From: Gonium pectorale
Lineage: Eukaryota; Chlorophyta; Chlorophyceae; Chlamydomonadales; Volvocaceae
DNA length: 64,000 bases
NCBI GenBank assembly: GCA_001584585.1
Contig: LSYV01000011.1
Location: 1,800,230 to 1,864,229 of the forward strand
Direction: 5' to 3'
In this document: in pieces, positions 12,381 through 24,100 of the stretch
Layout: every line of letters begins with the position of its first letter
How positions within the stretch are numbered: the stretch's first letter is position 1
Notes under the pieces: model-generated
The model's database searches: none
What the model saw: only the letters and a program-made list of their open reading frames with translations
What the model was told of the DNA's origin: nothing
Made by a program: the position numbers and the translations under genes

Positions 12381-12742
12381 CTTCGGGCTTGTTCTTAATG
12401 TCCTAAAAGTCTAGCAATTCATCGCTGCTGTAGCGCGCTCGTATTTGGGCCGTGAGAGGCTCTGGCACCAACTATCAAAAGACGTCGCACGGGCATCTGC
12501 TTCGTAGAAGTGGCGCTGATGCGTGGTGATGGTGGAGCGCGCAGATACATAGTAGGCGACCGCGACGCAAAGCGAACGGCATCATCGGTGAGACGAGCTC
12601 GCCACTGTACTACTGTGCTCGTAAAGGCAGCAGGCCATGTCGCCTTCATCATCGCTGGCAAGTGAGCGTCCTCTGTTCGCAATGACGGCGTGAACCCAGG
12701 CTGCGAAGCTAGGCCGGCCGTGGCCAAGTAATCGCTGTAACG
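12381..12742. promoter_or_regulatory. Shared upstream region of a divergent gene pair
   Basis: Only 362 bp separate the start codon of the TPR gene (-) from that of BIO3-BIO1 (+), so both 5' UTRs and promoters must lie here. I see no clear TATA box. An open frame on the minus strand covers it but has no protein character. Confidence 0.6.
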
Positions 12743-15700
12743 ATGGCGCGTGGTGACGTCGCGCTGCATTTAATGCTGCGGAGTAGGCGTTTTGCGGGTG
12801 GGCCGAGCTGCCTGACGGCGGGGTGGCGGTTCGTGTCGACCTCGTTCACGCCAAACGCTGGCGGAGGAGAAACGCAAGCAGCAACGCCGCGACCTTCAAC
12901 GTCGCTAGCTGCGGAGGCCCCCCGATCCAGCTATGTGCCCGCTAACGGGCTGGCCGCAGCCGGGCGCGTGCCGTTAGGGGTGCCAGCGTTCACCATATGG
13001 GGCGCCAACACCAATGTCGGCAAGACACTCGTATCGGCGGGTCTGGCGCACGCGGCGGGGGCCCTAAAGGTGCGCGCCAGGCGATGAGCCTGCGCAACTG
13101 GGTTGGAGGTCTGGGACGGGCCGATGCACTTTGCCCGCGACCGCAATTCCCGCTGTGATGTGGCAACGACAACGGTGTCCTTCTCCGCTGGTGTAATTCA
13201 CATCTACATTAGATTAGGCAATGGCTTGTACCATGCTCCGTGGGCACTTGGGACCCGCACCGGTCCCGCACTTGCCCTGCTCCTCCCAAATGCCCACCTC
13301 CAAAAACGCATGACCTGGATCCGGGAATGGATTACATGCGTGCATGGCTGGGCTGCTTGCTTTGCGCTGCCTTTCTCGTCAGTACTCTGCCTGCCTGCCT
13401 GCTCCCCTGCTCTGCTGGCAGTTTCCGCACCTTGACACCGGGCACCCACCGTTGCTGTACTGCCTCAGCGCCTCCCAAACCACCTCCCCATCGGCGCACC
13501 CACCCACGCCCGCAGGTGCCCCTTGCGTACGTCAAACCCGTACAGACGGGCTTCCCTGCCGACTCGGATGCGCGGCTCGTGGTGCGCGGGGACGGGCTGG
13601 CTGCCCTAAATTGGGGTTTAGAGGAATGGCTAAGCTGGGGTTGGGGGAGGGATATACGATCCTCCTGCAGAGGCCCTTACCTGCTGTGGTGCTCTCAGGG
13701 GCAACCCGGGGGCGAAGACCGTGCTCGGCCTGCGGCCTGCGAGCCGAGCCGCGGGTTGTAAAAACCGGTTTTCTTGCGCGGTCGGCCGTCCGCCAGCGGG
13801 CGCAGCCTTTGAGTGTCTACACTGTAGATGGCCAGGGCATTGGTCGTCCGCAGCCTTTCGTCCCACAGCGGGTGGCACCCCGTATGCGTCGGCTCTCCCG
13901 CCTCATCATGGGCTCTCCCGCCTCATCATGGGCTCTCCCGCCTCATCATGGGCTCTCCCGCATCACAGGCGCTGGCATGCGGCGGACAAATGGAGAGCGG
14001 GCCGCACGCAGCGGAGGCGGCGGCGGCCGCTTGCGCGCAGGCGGAACCCGCCGCGGGGCCCGCCGGCGGCACGGCGCTGGGTGGGCCAGACGGGCGCCAT
14101 ACGGCGGCGGCATCGGCGGCGGCGGGCTCCGGCGGGGGCGGAGGCGCACTGAAGGGGAGGTCCCCGCCTCGCTGCACGACCCTGTTTGCCTGGCGCCACG
14201 CGGTCAGCCCCCACCTGGCTGTGCGCCTGGAGGGTGGGTGCGGAGCGGCACGATAGGAGGGGGGGGTTTCCCCGGNNNNNNNNNNNNNNNNNNNNNNNNN
14301 NNNNNNNNNNNNNNNNNNNNNNNNNNNNNNNNNNNNNNNNNNNNNNNNNNNNNNNNNNNNNNNNNNNNNNNNNNNNNNNNNNNNNNNNNNNNNNNACCGC
14401 CCCCACGTGGCTGTGCCGCCTGGGAGGGTGGGTGGCGGCGCGGCACGAGAGGGAGGGGGGGTTCCCGGGCGTTGGACGGCGGCTGTGTGGGTGACAGGGG
14501 AGCGCCTTTGTGTAAAGCGCAGAGCACGGATCCAGGCTGGCGCGAACGGGGCCTAAACATACGTCGCAGGGCCCGCCCCGCGCCGGTGTACCTGGAGTCC
14601 CGTCATTGACATTTATGTGACGCGGGCGGCTCCCTGTACCCCCCGTGTTGTGCGACCGCAGCGCAGGCCGCGCCGTGACGGATGATGAGCTAATCGCGTC
14701 CACTGCCGTGCACGTACGGCGGGCCACGGAGGAGCTGCTGCAGCGGTCTGAGCGCGCCTCGCGCGGCTCGCTGCTGCTGCTGGAGACGGCGGGCGGAGTG
14801 ACCAGCCCCGCGCCGTCGGGCCGGCTGGCGGTCAGTGCCGGCAGGCTGGGGAGCTGAGGCCTTGGATTGGATTGCGGGGCGAAGTGGGAATGGGTTGGGC
14901 GGGCGTGTTAGCGCAGGCAGGCGGACACCGCTCCAGAACAGACGCTTACCACTCAGATACGGTGGCCTTGGTGGTCCACAGCCCCCCTGCCCCGACCCGT
15001 GGATGCAGTGCGACGCGCTGCGGCCGCTGCGGCTGCCTTGCGTACTGGTGGGCGACCCCCGGCTGGGCGGCATAGCGGCCACGCTGTCCGCGTACGACAG
15101 CCTCACGGCGCGCGGCTGGGACGTGGAGGCCGTGGTGTTGGTGGGATCGGCGGAGGCGGAGCAGGTGGGCGGGCGGGCAGCGGGCGGGCGGGCGGACCGG
15201 GTCCAAGGCCCGCTTGGGTGCAATTAGCGACGCATGCAAGGAGCAGGCGCGCGAGCGTGACAAGAAGCAACAGCGGAGTGTAGCAGCAGGCCTGCCGTGA
15301 AACCCGCCTGCACGCAGCTGGACGTGCAAGCAGGTTGCCCAAGCAAGTACTGTGTCCCATGTGCGGACATCCGAGCATGCTCGGATGTCCGCACGGCGCC
15401 GCAACGTCAGTCGCGGATCACGAGAAACTTGACATTGCGGTGCTGCCGTGTCGACGGCTTAGGCCGAACGGGTAGAGGCGCATGCCCGCATGCTCAGTTC
15501 CTCAGCTCTTCAGCTCCGTGTGACCGCTGCCGCCACAGGTCACACCCGCCGCAACCCCGCCTGCGGCCCACGGCAGCGGCCATGCCGGTAGCAGCAGCAG
15601 CAGCGGCGACGGCGGCGCGCCAGTCGGCCCCCGCCCGGTCGCCGGCACGGTGCCGCTGGACAACCTGACGTTCCTGCGGGAGCACCTCACGTCGGCGGCC

Positions 15701-18700
15701 GCCGGGGTGCACCGCCTGGGGGCGCCGCCGCCCGAGGTGGTGGGCGTGCCCGCGTGCCTGCCACCGCCGCTGGTAAGGACCCAGGGGCCGACATGCGGGG
15801 CCTGGAACTAACCTTGGGAACAGGGCGTTGGTTCCAAACTAACCTTGGGAACAGGGCGTTGGTTCCAGCAGGGTGCGGTAAGGGCCATGTTTCCATGAGA
15901 AGTCCCTAATCGCTTTTCTCCCTCTTGCTGACTATGATATGCCCAGGCGCTGGCTCACACGTCCGTATCCACATAGTAACTCTCCCGTCGCTCCTCCACC
16001 TCTGCCGCCTCCGCCCGATCACCCGCCCAGGGGCACAGCACCTTTCGGGACGGCCTGGACCCGAACCTCTCCTCCTGGCTGGCCGCGTCGCTGCCCGCCT
16101 TCTCGTCCCTGCTGGAGACGCTGCAGCGGCGCCACGCCGCGCGGCTGGCGGGTCTGGCGGCCAGCGCTGCCGCCGCGGAGGCGCAGCTGTGGTGGCCCTT
16201 CACGCAGCATGCTGGGCTGACCCACGGGTCGGCGACCGTGGTGGATGCGCGCTGCGGCGAGACGTGGACCGCGCTGGCCCCGCCACAAACACCCCCACCA
16301 GCTGCCACTCCTGCGACGGGATCGAACCCGGCGTCTGCTTTAAAACCGGATCTGGATCCGGCGTTGGTCCCGCTTTACGACGCCAGTTGCAGCTGGTGGA
16401 CGCAGGCCGCGACGCCCGAGCTGCAGACCGAGCTGGCGCGCGCCGTGTCGTACGCCGCCGGCCGCTACATGCACGTGCTATTCCCGGAGGTGCGGAGGAG
16501 GCGTGGCGCGCCCGGTTGTTCTCATGATCTAGACCTGCCGGCTTTGGGCTGATGCTAACCTGGCAGCCCACAATGATGTCTGCGCAATGCCCCTCGCAGT
16601 CAGCGTGCGGCTGCCTGAGCTCGCCTTCCCTGGCTTCCGGCATCATGCCTTAACCGTCCTTGTTGCGTCCTGTCTGTTCCCGTAGATCGCGCACGCTCCC
16701 GCGCTGGCGGCGGCGGACGCGCTGCTGCGCGGCCCGGGCGCTGGCTGGGCTGAGCGGGTGTTCTTCTCCGACGACGGCAGCACCGCCATCGAGGTCGCGC
16801 TCAAGATGGCGTTCCGCAAGTTCCTCGCAGACCGGGGAGAGCTCTCCGCGGCCCAGGCGGCAGGGACGGCGCCGCCGGGCGCCGACAGCGCGAGCGGCGG
16901 CGCCGCCCCTGGCGGCGAGCTGCTGGTGCTGGGGCTGCAGGGCGGCTACCACGGCGACACGCTGGGGTCGCAGGACTGCGTGGCGCCCAGCGTCTTCAAC
17001 GGGCCGCTGCAGGCGCCCTGGTACCGCGGGCGGGGGCTGTTCCTGGAGCCGCCCTACGTGGGCATGCGGCAGGTGAGGGACGGTGCGGGCAGCCTGGCGG
17101 CCTGGCTTTGGCGGGGCAGAGGTTCTCTACACGCGCCGAGTGAAGCCTGTAAGCATGCGGACGCGGAGGCGGATGCTAAAATGGACATGGGCGCATCGTT
17201 CTGACCGAGGCAGGGCATTCGCGCATTCGCCCAGTGCCGTGTTGACGGGCTTTCGGCGGATGGCTGGCGCGATATGCACGCGAGGGACTCGGGTGGCGTA
17301 CCAGGGGCCATGGATTCTTTCTTCTGAATTTGTCTCTTGTGTTGTGTATGCGGGCCAATATGCTAGAAACAGGTCTACAAGCGACAAAACAGCCTAGCCG
17401 GCAGCCCGTGAGCCCGACCCGACTAAGTGACCCTCCAAGTACTTGAGCTGTGGCGCTCGTCTCCTTGTGTGTGCACTTTGCAGCCCGGGGAAGGCGCATC
17501 CGCGCCAATGCCGAATGGGGTGCAAGTGAATGCTTGTGCCTGCTCGCATGAATGTAAACATACGGGCGGGGCGCCTGCGTGCGTGCCTGCGTGCGTGCCA
17601 GAAGCGGCGTACCGGCTCGGTTGCCCGCTCGTGGCGCGTTTGCAGGAAACCTCCTCATGGAAAGCCCGCAGGCCCAAGGGCATGGGACCAGGCGCAAATC
17701 CGTTGCACGCATAACCCCGCACACCGGGTCGGCCTGCGAACGCGCTCCGCGCCATGGCGCCATGGCGCCATGGCGACACAACCGTCAGAAGTATTCGCGC
17801 GCGCACGTTCCCCCTCGTTCGGCTCCCCGCAGGGCCGCTGGCAGATCCTGGATCCGCCCGCCTGGCTGCGCCGCCACCACCCCGGCGAGCTCCCCAGCTG
17901 GGCCTCCCTGGACGACCTCCTCGGCGGCGACGACGCGCCCGGCCTGGCGGCGGCTTACCGCGCCCACGTGGCCGCGGCCATGGACGAGTTTGGGCGGGGC
18001 CAGGCCGGCAGCGGCGGCGGCCGCCTTGCTGCGTGCATCCTGGAGCCGCTGCTGCAGGGCGCGGGCGGCATGCTGCTGGTGGAGCCGGCCTTCCAGCGGG
18101 CGGTGGCCGAGGTGGGTCCTCCGGGGCGGCGGGTGGCAACCGAGGGGGGAAGTGCATGGGACGTGCGGTACGGGAGGGTGGGGCGTGGATCGACAGGCCA
18201 GTGAGGCGGGCAGGTGCACGCCTCGGAGCCCCGCAGCGCAACTGCGCAAGGTGCGCGGTGAATCCTCGTGGAGGTTAGGTGCCGCTTCTCGGGAGGCAGT
18301 AATGGCCGGCGGTCCTTAACGTGCCATCATGCCCCCCGCCCCCTCATGCATGCACCCTCCCTTCACCAGCTTCATCCACTCGGCGACCCTCAGCGAGCAA
18401 CCCCGTCCCACAACCGCCTATTCCGCTATGCCTGATCCCACCTGGGCCACCCGGCCTGCCAAACCACAGGTGTGCCGCTCGCGCGGGCTGCCCGTCATCG
18501 TCGACGAGGTGTTCACGGGCCTCTTCCGCGCCGGCCACCTGTCCGCCGCGGCCGCGCTGCGCATCATGCCCGACATCGCCTGCTACGCCAAGCTGCTGAC
18601 GGGCGGGCTGGTGCCCATGGCCGCCACGCTGGCGACCGGGGACGTGTTCCGCGCCTTCAACGGGCCCAGCAAGGTGGGCGGGCGCGGGCGCGGGCGCAGT

Positions 18701-19428
18701 CGTGCTGTCTGGGGACGCTCCTGCCTGTACTGCCGGGCTAGGACTGCACCCTACGCAGCGCCATCGGCGCATTCGCACGCACCGCCGTGTGCAGCGAAGC
18801 GGCCTCTTGCCGTTGACTGTTGTATACCTGTGTTGCAGATTGCATGTACAGATACCATCAATATGAGCTAAAAAGTTGCACTCCCTCGATCCCCGTCTGT
18901 CCCCCACCCCGTGCTTCGCCCTTCCCGCAGCTGTTTGCGCTCCTGCACGGCCACTCGTACACCGCCTACCCCATCGGCGCCGCCGCGGCCGCCGCCTCCA
19001 TGGAGGTCCTCACCCGCCCCGAGACCAACCCCAACCTCTGCCACCCCTGCCGCTGCCCCAAGACCCCCGCCTGCGCCGCCCCCTGCGGTCGGCTGCTGCC
19101 TCTCTGGGACGAGCAGGTGGTTTTGGAGCTGTCGTCCCACCCACTCGTCAGCCGGGTTGTGGCGATCGGCACCGTCTTGGCCCTGGAGCTGGGCGGTACG
19201 ACATCTGGATACGGCTCGTACGGCTCCATGGAGGTCGTACAGAAGCTGCGGGACGAGCACGGCATCTACGCGCGGCCGCTGGGCTCGGTGGTGTACCTGA
19301 TGGTGCCTCCCACAGCTCGCCGGGAGACGGCGGCGTGGCTGGCGGGCAGCCTGCGGAGGGTGCTGGACGAGTCGGCGGACGCGACGGACCGGTCGCCCGG
19401 CGCGGCCGCTGATCCCGTTGTCGTCTAG
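12743..19428 (+). CDS. BIO3-BIO1: Bifunctional dethiobiotin synthetase / DAPA aminotransferase
   Basis: Two consecutive biotin steps in one chain: DAPA aminotransferase (KAPA to DAPA) and dethiobiotin synthetase, as in plant mitochondria. Eleven exons close in phase: 12743-13069, 13516-13581, 13969-14233, 14667-14830, 15009-15164, 15539-15772, 16031-16489, 16686-17072, 17833-18111, 18470-18673, 18931-19428, 1012 residues. The first about 35 residues are Arg/Ser-rich and acid-free after Asp5, fitting a mitochondrial signal. Synthetase half: P-loop GANTNVGKT (87-95), YVKPVQTGF, TLFAWRHAVSPHLAV, LLLLETAGGVTSPAPSG. Aminotransferase half: WWPFTQH (458-464), YDASCSWW, GGYHGDT, PLP-binding Asp in VIVDEV (791) and the PLP lysine in CYAKLLTGG (820). 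It is longer than the plant enzyme (about 830) through Ala/Gly-rich inserts and a Cys-rich insert at 884-899. The N gap falls wholly inside intron 3, so no coding sequence is missing. Confidence 0.93.
13891..13964 (+). repeat. 20-bp minisatellite in BIO3-BIO1 intron 2
   Basis: The unit GGCTCTCCCGCCTCATCATG is repeated three times exactly, at 13891, 13911 and 13931, followed by a partial fourth copy. It ends four bases before the CAG acceptor of exon 3, so it supplies the pyrimidine-rich region there. Confidence 0.9.
14276..14395. other. Assembly gap (120 N) with duplicated flanks
   Basis: The end of exon 3 and its donor (14207-14275) reappear in noisier form right after the gap (about 14399-14470), with extra single bases. 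This looks like one locus assembled twice around an artificial gap. The reading frame uses the left copy. Confidence 0.85.
15361..15394. repeat. Perfect 34-bp palindrome in BIO3-BIO1 intron 5
   Basis: The 17-base arm GTGCGGACATCCGAGCA is followed immediately by its exact reverse complement. The flanking bases do not pair. It would form a loop-less hairpin in DNA or pre-mRNA. Confidence 0.95.
15806..15867 (+). repeat. 31-bp direct duplication in BIO3-BIO1 intron 6
   Basis: Two adjacent 31-bp units, each containing AACTAACCTTGGGAACAGGG and GCGTTGGTTCC, begin at 15806 and 15837. Confidence 0.9.
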
Positions 19429-21124
19429 GCCATGTACGTGTGCCCGCTTTCGCACGGATTTAGGTGGTCATACAAGCTCGGACAGCGCTTATGTGAGCCT
19501 GGTATGAGATGCGGTTTGAGCATGTTTGCTTGGTGCGTTGGTGGGCTGGTAGGCTGGCGGAGCGGCAGCCAGTAGGTCATCTACAAGGTCTGTGTGAACG
19601 CACAGTCCGGGAAAGGAGGTAGTGGGCGGTCGGGCGAGCTCTGGCATGCCTGCGGCCGTGTCGGGAGACGGCCTTGGCTAACAATGCTGGCGGTAATGGT
19701 GGCGGCGCTGGCTGATTGGCTTGAGGTGTCTCGATAGAAGGCTACCGGCCTGACATTCAGGTCGGCTCCCGCCCCGCACGAACCTGTTGGTCACGAAGCA
19801 GCTTACGCCGCGTTTTACTACACGCGGCCGTGACGGGTATATCGTAGGCAGCTTTCACGCCAAGTGCCTGGAGCATGGCAGAGCGTCGCCAGGACCGCTG
19901 GGTGCTGCACACATGGGGCGACACGCAGTATACCCCAGCGGCCCCTGTCTGTGTACTGTCGTCTCAAACAACATACCATATCTATTGCCGCTTGGGTTCA
20001 CAATTAGAGTGGCAAGACTATCCACCAGGCACTGTACTCATTATGAATGTATTCTGCACGGGGCAGCGCCTCTGCTGTCGCTGTGCGAAAGCTCCTGCCA
20101 CAGCGGCTTAGCAGCTGAGAGCTGACGTCATAACCGCCTCCGCTCTGCACCGCCCGGTTAGCCGCGCAGGTGGTGGCAGCAGTCCAGGAACGCCAAAGCA
20201 GCATCACAGATACCAACTGTATTTCTGAAGGTACACAGACAGTCAGACACCACAAGGCCAACATCAGTACCGGGGCCCCTCGACCCGTCTCCAAGCTGGC
20301 GCCTGGCTGTCCTGCACCCGCACCCTGCAAGGCAGCCGTAGTCGAACCCCCGAGCTCCGCAGACCGCTGGCAAACGGCAACACATGCGCTGCAGCCTTGC
20401 ACGTGTAAGGAACCCGACACCCGCAAACAGACCGTACGCATCAGCGCTGGCTACAGCACAAACTGCCCGCTGAGGGCAGGCCACGTGAACAAAGCAATAG
20501 CAACTCTTCGTTCAACGTGCGCCCTTCACGTATGCAGTCCAACCATCAATGCACAACACCTCTCATCAAGACACAGAAACGCTCATCGCTTGATCCTTAC
20601 CCGGCAGCGACCAGAAGACCCACGCATACGCATGACGCACACACCACTCCCCTCAGGGTGTTGATACACAATCTGGAGTCTTCCGATGAATTAGATGCAG
20701 CACTAGCCATTAACACTACACAATAAAGGCCGTGTAGCGCCTTCTCTCTGGATCTCCCAACACTCTCCTGGTCTCTCGACGCTCCTCGAAGCAAGCGCCC
20801 TCGGCGCAACAGGGGCGCCCTGTCCCAGCGCCCCAGTTGTGGAAAACGACACGCGGCTCCGCTGAAACCGCCGGGCTACACGCAACGGCCTGCGCTACCC
20901 CGGTGCACTCAGCTCCCAGCAGCATATCTTCGCGGCACCCGGTTCAACCTCTTGCGATCGCGCCGCCGCCTACTGTACCAACGCTCCTCCACCTCCTGCC
21001 GAGCTGGCCAGCCCGTCTCCGGCTCGGCCAGCTTGGCCACCGCGTCCTCCTCCCTTACCCCCCATCATGTGAAGCTCCGTCTCACTCACGTCCCCTGTGC
21101 CCCCTGACAGCTCAAGCCGTCCCT
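19429..21124. other. Convergent 3' region between BIO3-BIO1 and the dehydrogenase-like gene
   Basis: No protein-like frame is visible on either strand. It should hold the 3' UTRs of both convergent genes. A TGTAA signal on the + strand lies at 20404. Confidence 0.5.
20404..20408 (+). terminator. Candidate poly-A signal TGTAA for BIO3-BIO1
   Basis: First TGTAA on the + strand after the stop codon at 19428, which would give a 3' UTR of about 1 kb. TGTAA is the usual signal in volvocine algae; use here is unproven. Confidence 0.3.
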
Positions 21125-24100
21125 TCAGTTTGCAGCGCCCGCCGTGACGGGCTCAGCCACCTTGCCATTACCCGCCTTCTCCCCGTCCACGCCCGTAATC
21201 TCGAAGCTGAAGCCCGCCGCCCGGAGCCGCTCCAGCAGCACCGGCCCGCAGGCGGCCGCGGGCGTGAGCACACCGGCCTGCGCCAGGCGCGGGTCGGCCG
21301 CCAGCCTCGCGCCCTCCAGCGCCAGGCATAGCCCCACCTCGAGCAGCATACGGCTGGTGGACCAGTAGCCGGGGTCGCGCTTGTCCTGTGGCGCAACGCG
21401 GGTGTCCGGGGCAGCGTTCATGGTTAAAACAGAGGGGGTGGCTGAGAGGTACGGTGCAAGGACGGCGCGGTGTGGGCGCGGTTGGGGGCGGCCAAGGAGT
21501 CAGGGCCGCGTGTCGGTCCCATGTTGGGCAGAAGAGGGGGCTTGCGCGCATGTGGGCATATTGTGGCGTTTGACATCAACGCAACGACTCGACGTGCCAA
21601 CGTGTCTATCGTGCAGACAGCCATCAGAGCAGTGCGATCCCGCGCAGCCCCGCCCACCTCGCCTGCCCGCCTACCGTAGCACAGAGCGTCCCAGTGGCGC
21701 CTGGCGGGCACCGGACGGGCACCATGGTCCACCTCGCGATGCCCTTCCCAGCCTCGCTCGAGCCCTCGCTCCGCGAGCGTCACCTAGGGGGCCTCGGCCC
21801 CGCCCCGCCCGCAACATGCGCCTATGCCCCCGCAACTTCACTCGCATCCTTCTTTGACCCCCCCAACCCCATCCTGCCACGTCTCACCCCGCAGAAGCCC
21901 CGAACCACCCGGGGCTGCGCCTCGTCCGTGAGGGCCACCAGGTCATGCCGCCAGTATCCCTTCTTGCGCGCCTCCTCGCTGGGGCCCTCGCCGGGGGCGG
22001 GCAGGTACCTGCAGGGCCGCGTGCGTCACGGTACGCGGGTGGTATGAGGTGAGGTCCGCAGGCTGGCGCCGAAACCCGGGTTTAGGAGAGATGGTACCAA
22101 ACCCCACACCGTGCCGAGGCGGCGGCGGCCGTCAGGGTGGCTCGGCCCCCGTACCAACGCCATGCCACGTCATGCCATGCGGCTGCAAACGTCCTTCGGC
22201 CGCCGTATCAGGTCGCCTGGGTGCTCACCTGCGCGCCAGCGTCCGCAGCGGCGGCACCATCAGCACCGCGCCGATCATAGCCGTCGCCGCCGTCACCAGC
22301 CCCGCCACCATCATGCTCCCCGTCGCGATCGCCTCGTAGTACTTGAAGTCCTTGCCGTAGCGGAAGCCCTCCTTACCAGGGGCGGCGGCCCCCTGCTGCT
22401 GCTGCTCAGCGGCGCGGGCGGCGAAGAGGGCGTTGCTGGCCTGCACGATCTTGGCGTTGACGCCCTCCATGACAAAGGGGCCCGCCCAGGTGCCCGCGGG
22501 GCCCACGTAGCGGGGCAGGATGCCGGCGGGCTTGTCGGAGCCGCGCGGCAGGCTGTGGGCAGGGTCCGTCAAGGGAGGGAGGGCGGGGTTATTCAGTCCG
22601 TGGGCAAAAGCCGAAAGGGAGGCCAGGGTGGGCGGAATGTGGCGTGAGGTTGGGAACACCATCGAGCACTTGGTTGAGGGGACCCGCCCACTCCATCACC
22701 AGGTCACTTGCGATGGAGTGGGCGGGTCTAAGATGGGACAGGTCGCTCCCACCCCCAACCGCTGCCCACAGCTGACACGTGGATTGCCGAAGGGGCTTCC
22801 GCTCCCCCGGGCACTGGCGCACCACGCTCCGCACCCCGACACCCCCGGCGCCTCCGCTTACACCGCACACATGCCATACAGCCCCTGCCTCGCTGCCCAG
22901 GGCACAGGCATGTGCACCCCTATCCGCGAGGGCCACCTGCAGGTCCAGCCCTGCCCCCTTCAGGGTCGCGCTGGAGCGGCGAGGGAGACATCCGCCTCAC
23001 CGCCGGGAAAGCCTTTGCAACCTCTTTATCCCCACCCACCCGCCTAGAACCGCCACAAGCCTACCGACCCGTATGATTGCGATTCGGGTCACGCGTTCCT
23101 ACGCGCAATCCCCCTTCGCTGGCCCCCACCCGTGCAGTGCGGCATGCGCCACACGCCTCTCTGGTGGGGATGCCATCCAACCTCTTGTCTACCGTATCCG
23201 CCCTACCCGTGCAGGGTTGCCAGGTAGTACTGGTCGCTGTTGACGGCCGCCAGCTCCGAGGAGCTCTCCGATGTCAGGATGTTGACCGCCGACTCGAGCG
23301 TGCCGCCGCTGAAGCCGCCGTTGGAGGGGCCCACCAGCGTGTACGCCTGGGACACGCCGCTTGGGGCCGAGGAGGACGGGGGGGAAGTTGAAGTGATCAG
23401 GGAGGCAAGGTGGATGGGGGACAATACGACGACGCTTGAATGCAAGATAGGAGGGGAAACGTAGGACACGAAGATAAAAGTTTACTGAGGCTCCTACCAG
23501 GCCGGTGCAGACGGCACCTCCGGGCCCAATGCGATCGAGCACACACACCGCACTCCTATTCACTTCTCTCCCGGCAGCGGTCGGCCACCAGCAGCTCGCC
23601 AGGGTCGGGAACAGCCCAACCATCCAGACACCAAGCCAGAAGCCACCCACCCAGCCCGATCGGCGCCCTGCGCAGCCTGCCATGCCCCTCCCCGCCCCGG
23701 CACCCTCCGCCCAGCTACCCCTGGCGGACGTTGCTCCCGCACACACCAACCCTTGGAGCGCACACGCTACCAGGCCAGCCACCCCACCGCAGGTCCCCAC
23801 ACACGGTCCGCACGCCCGCACGCCGCACCAGCCCAGCTTGTCCCGGCAGTAGTCGGCCATCATGAAGGTGCCCAGGTCGGAGGGCACCGAGTCGTAGCCG
23901 CAGCAGTGCAGCACCTTGACCCCCTTGGCGGCGGCCGCCGAGTGGTGCTTCTGCACGCTGCGCTTAACCCATGGGATCTCGCCTGGGCAGGGGCGGGCGG
24001 GCGCAGGGGGAGGGTAGAGGGTTGGAAGGCATTCTCAGTAGAGAAGCCCTGGGGCGCATACATCTCCCGACCGTTGAAAAACTGGCTGAGCGCTGAGGGT

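Noticed and set aside
12419..12769. Minus-strand 116-codon frame between the divergent genes
   Set aside because: No protein-like pattern, and it overlaps the BIO3-BIO1 start. Treated as promoter/5' UTR.
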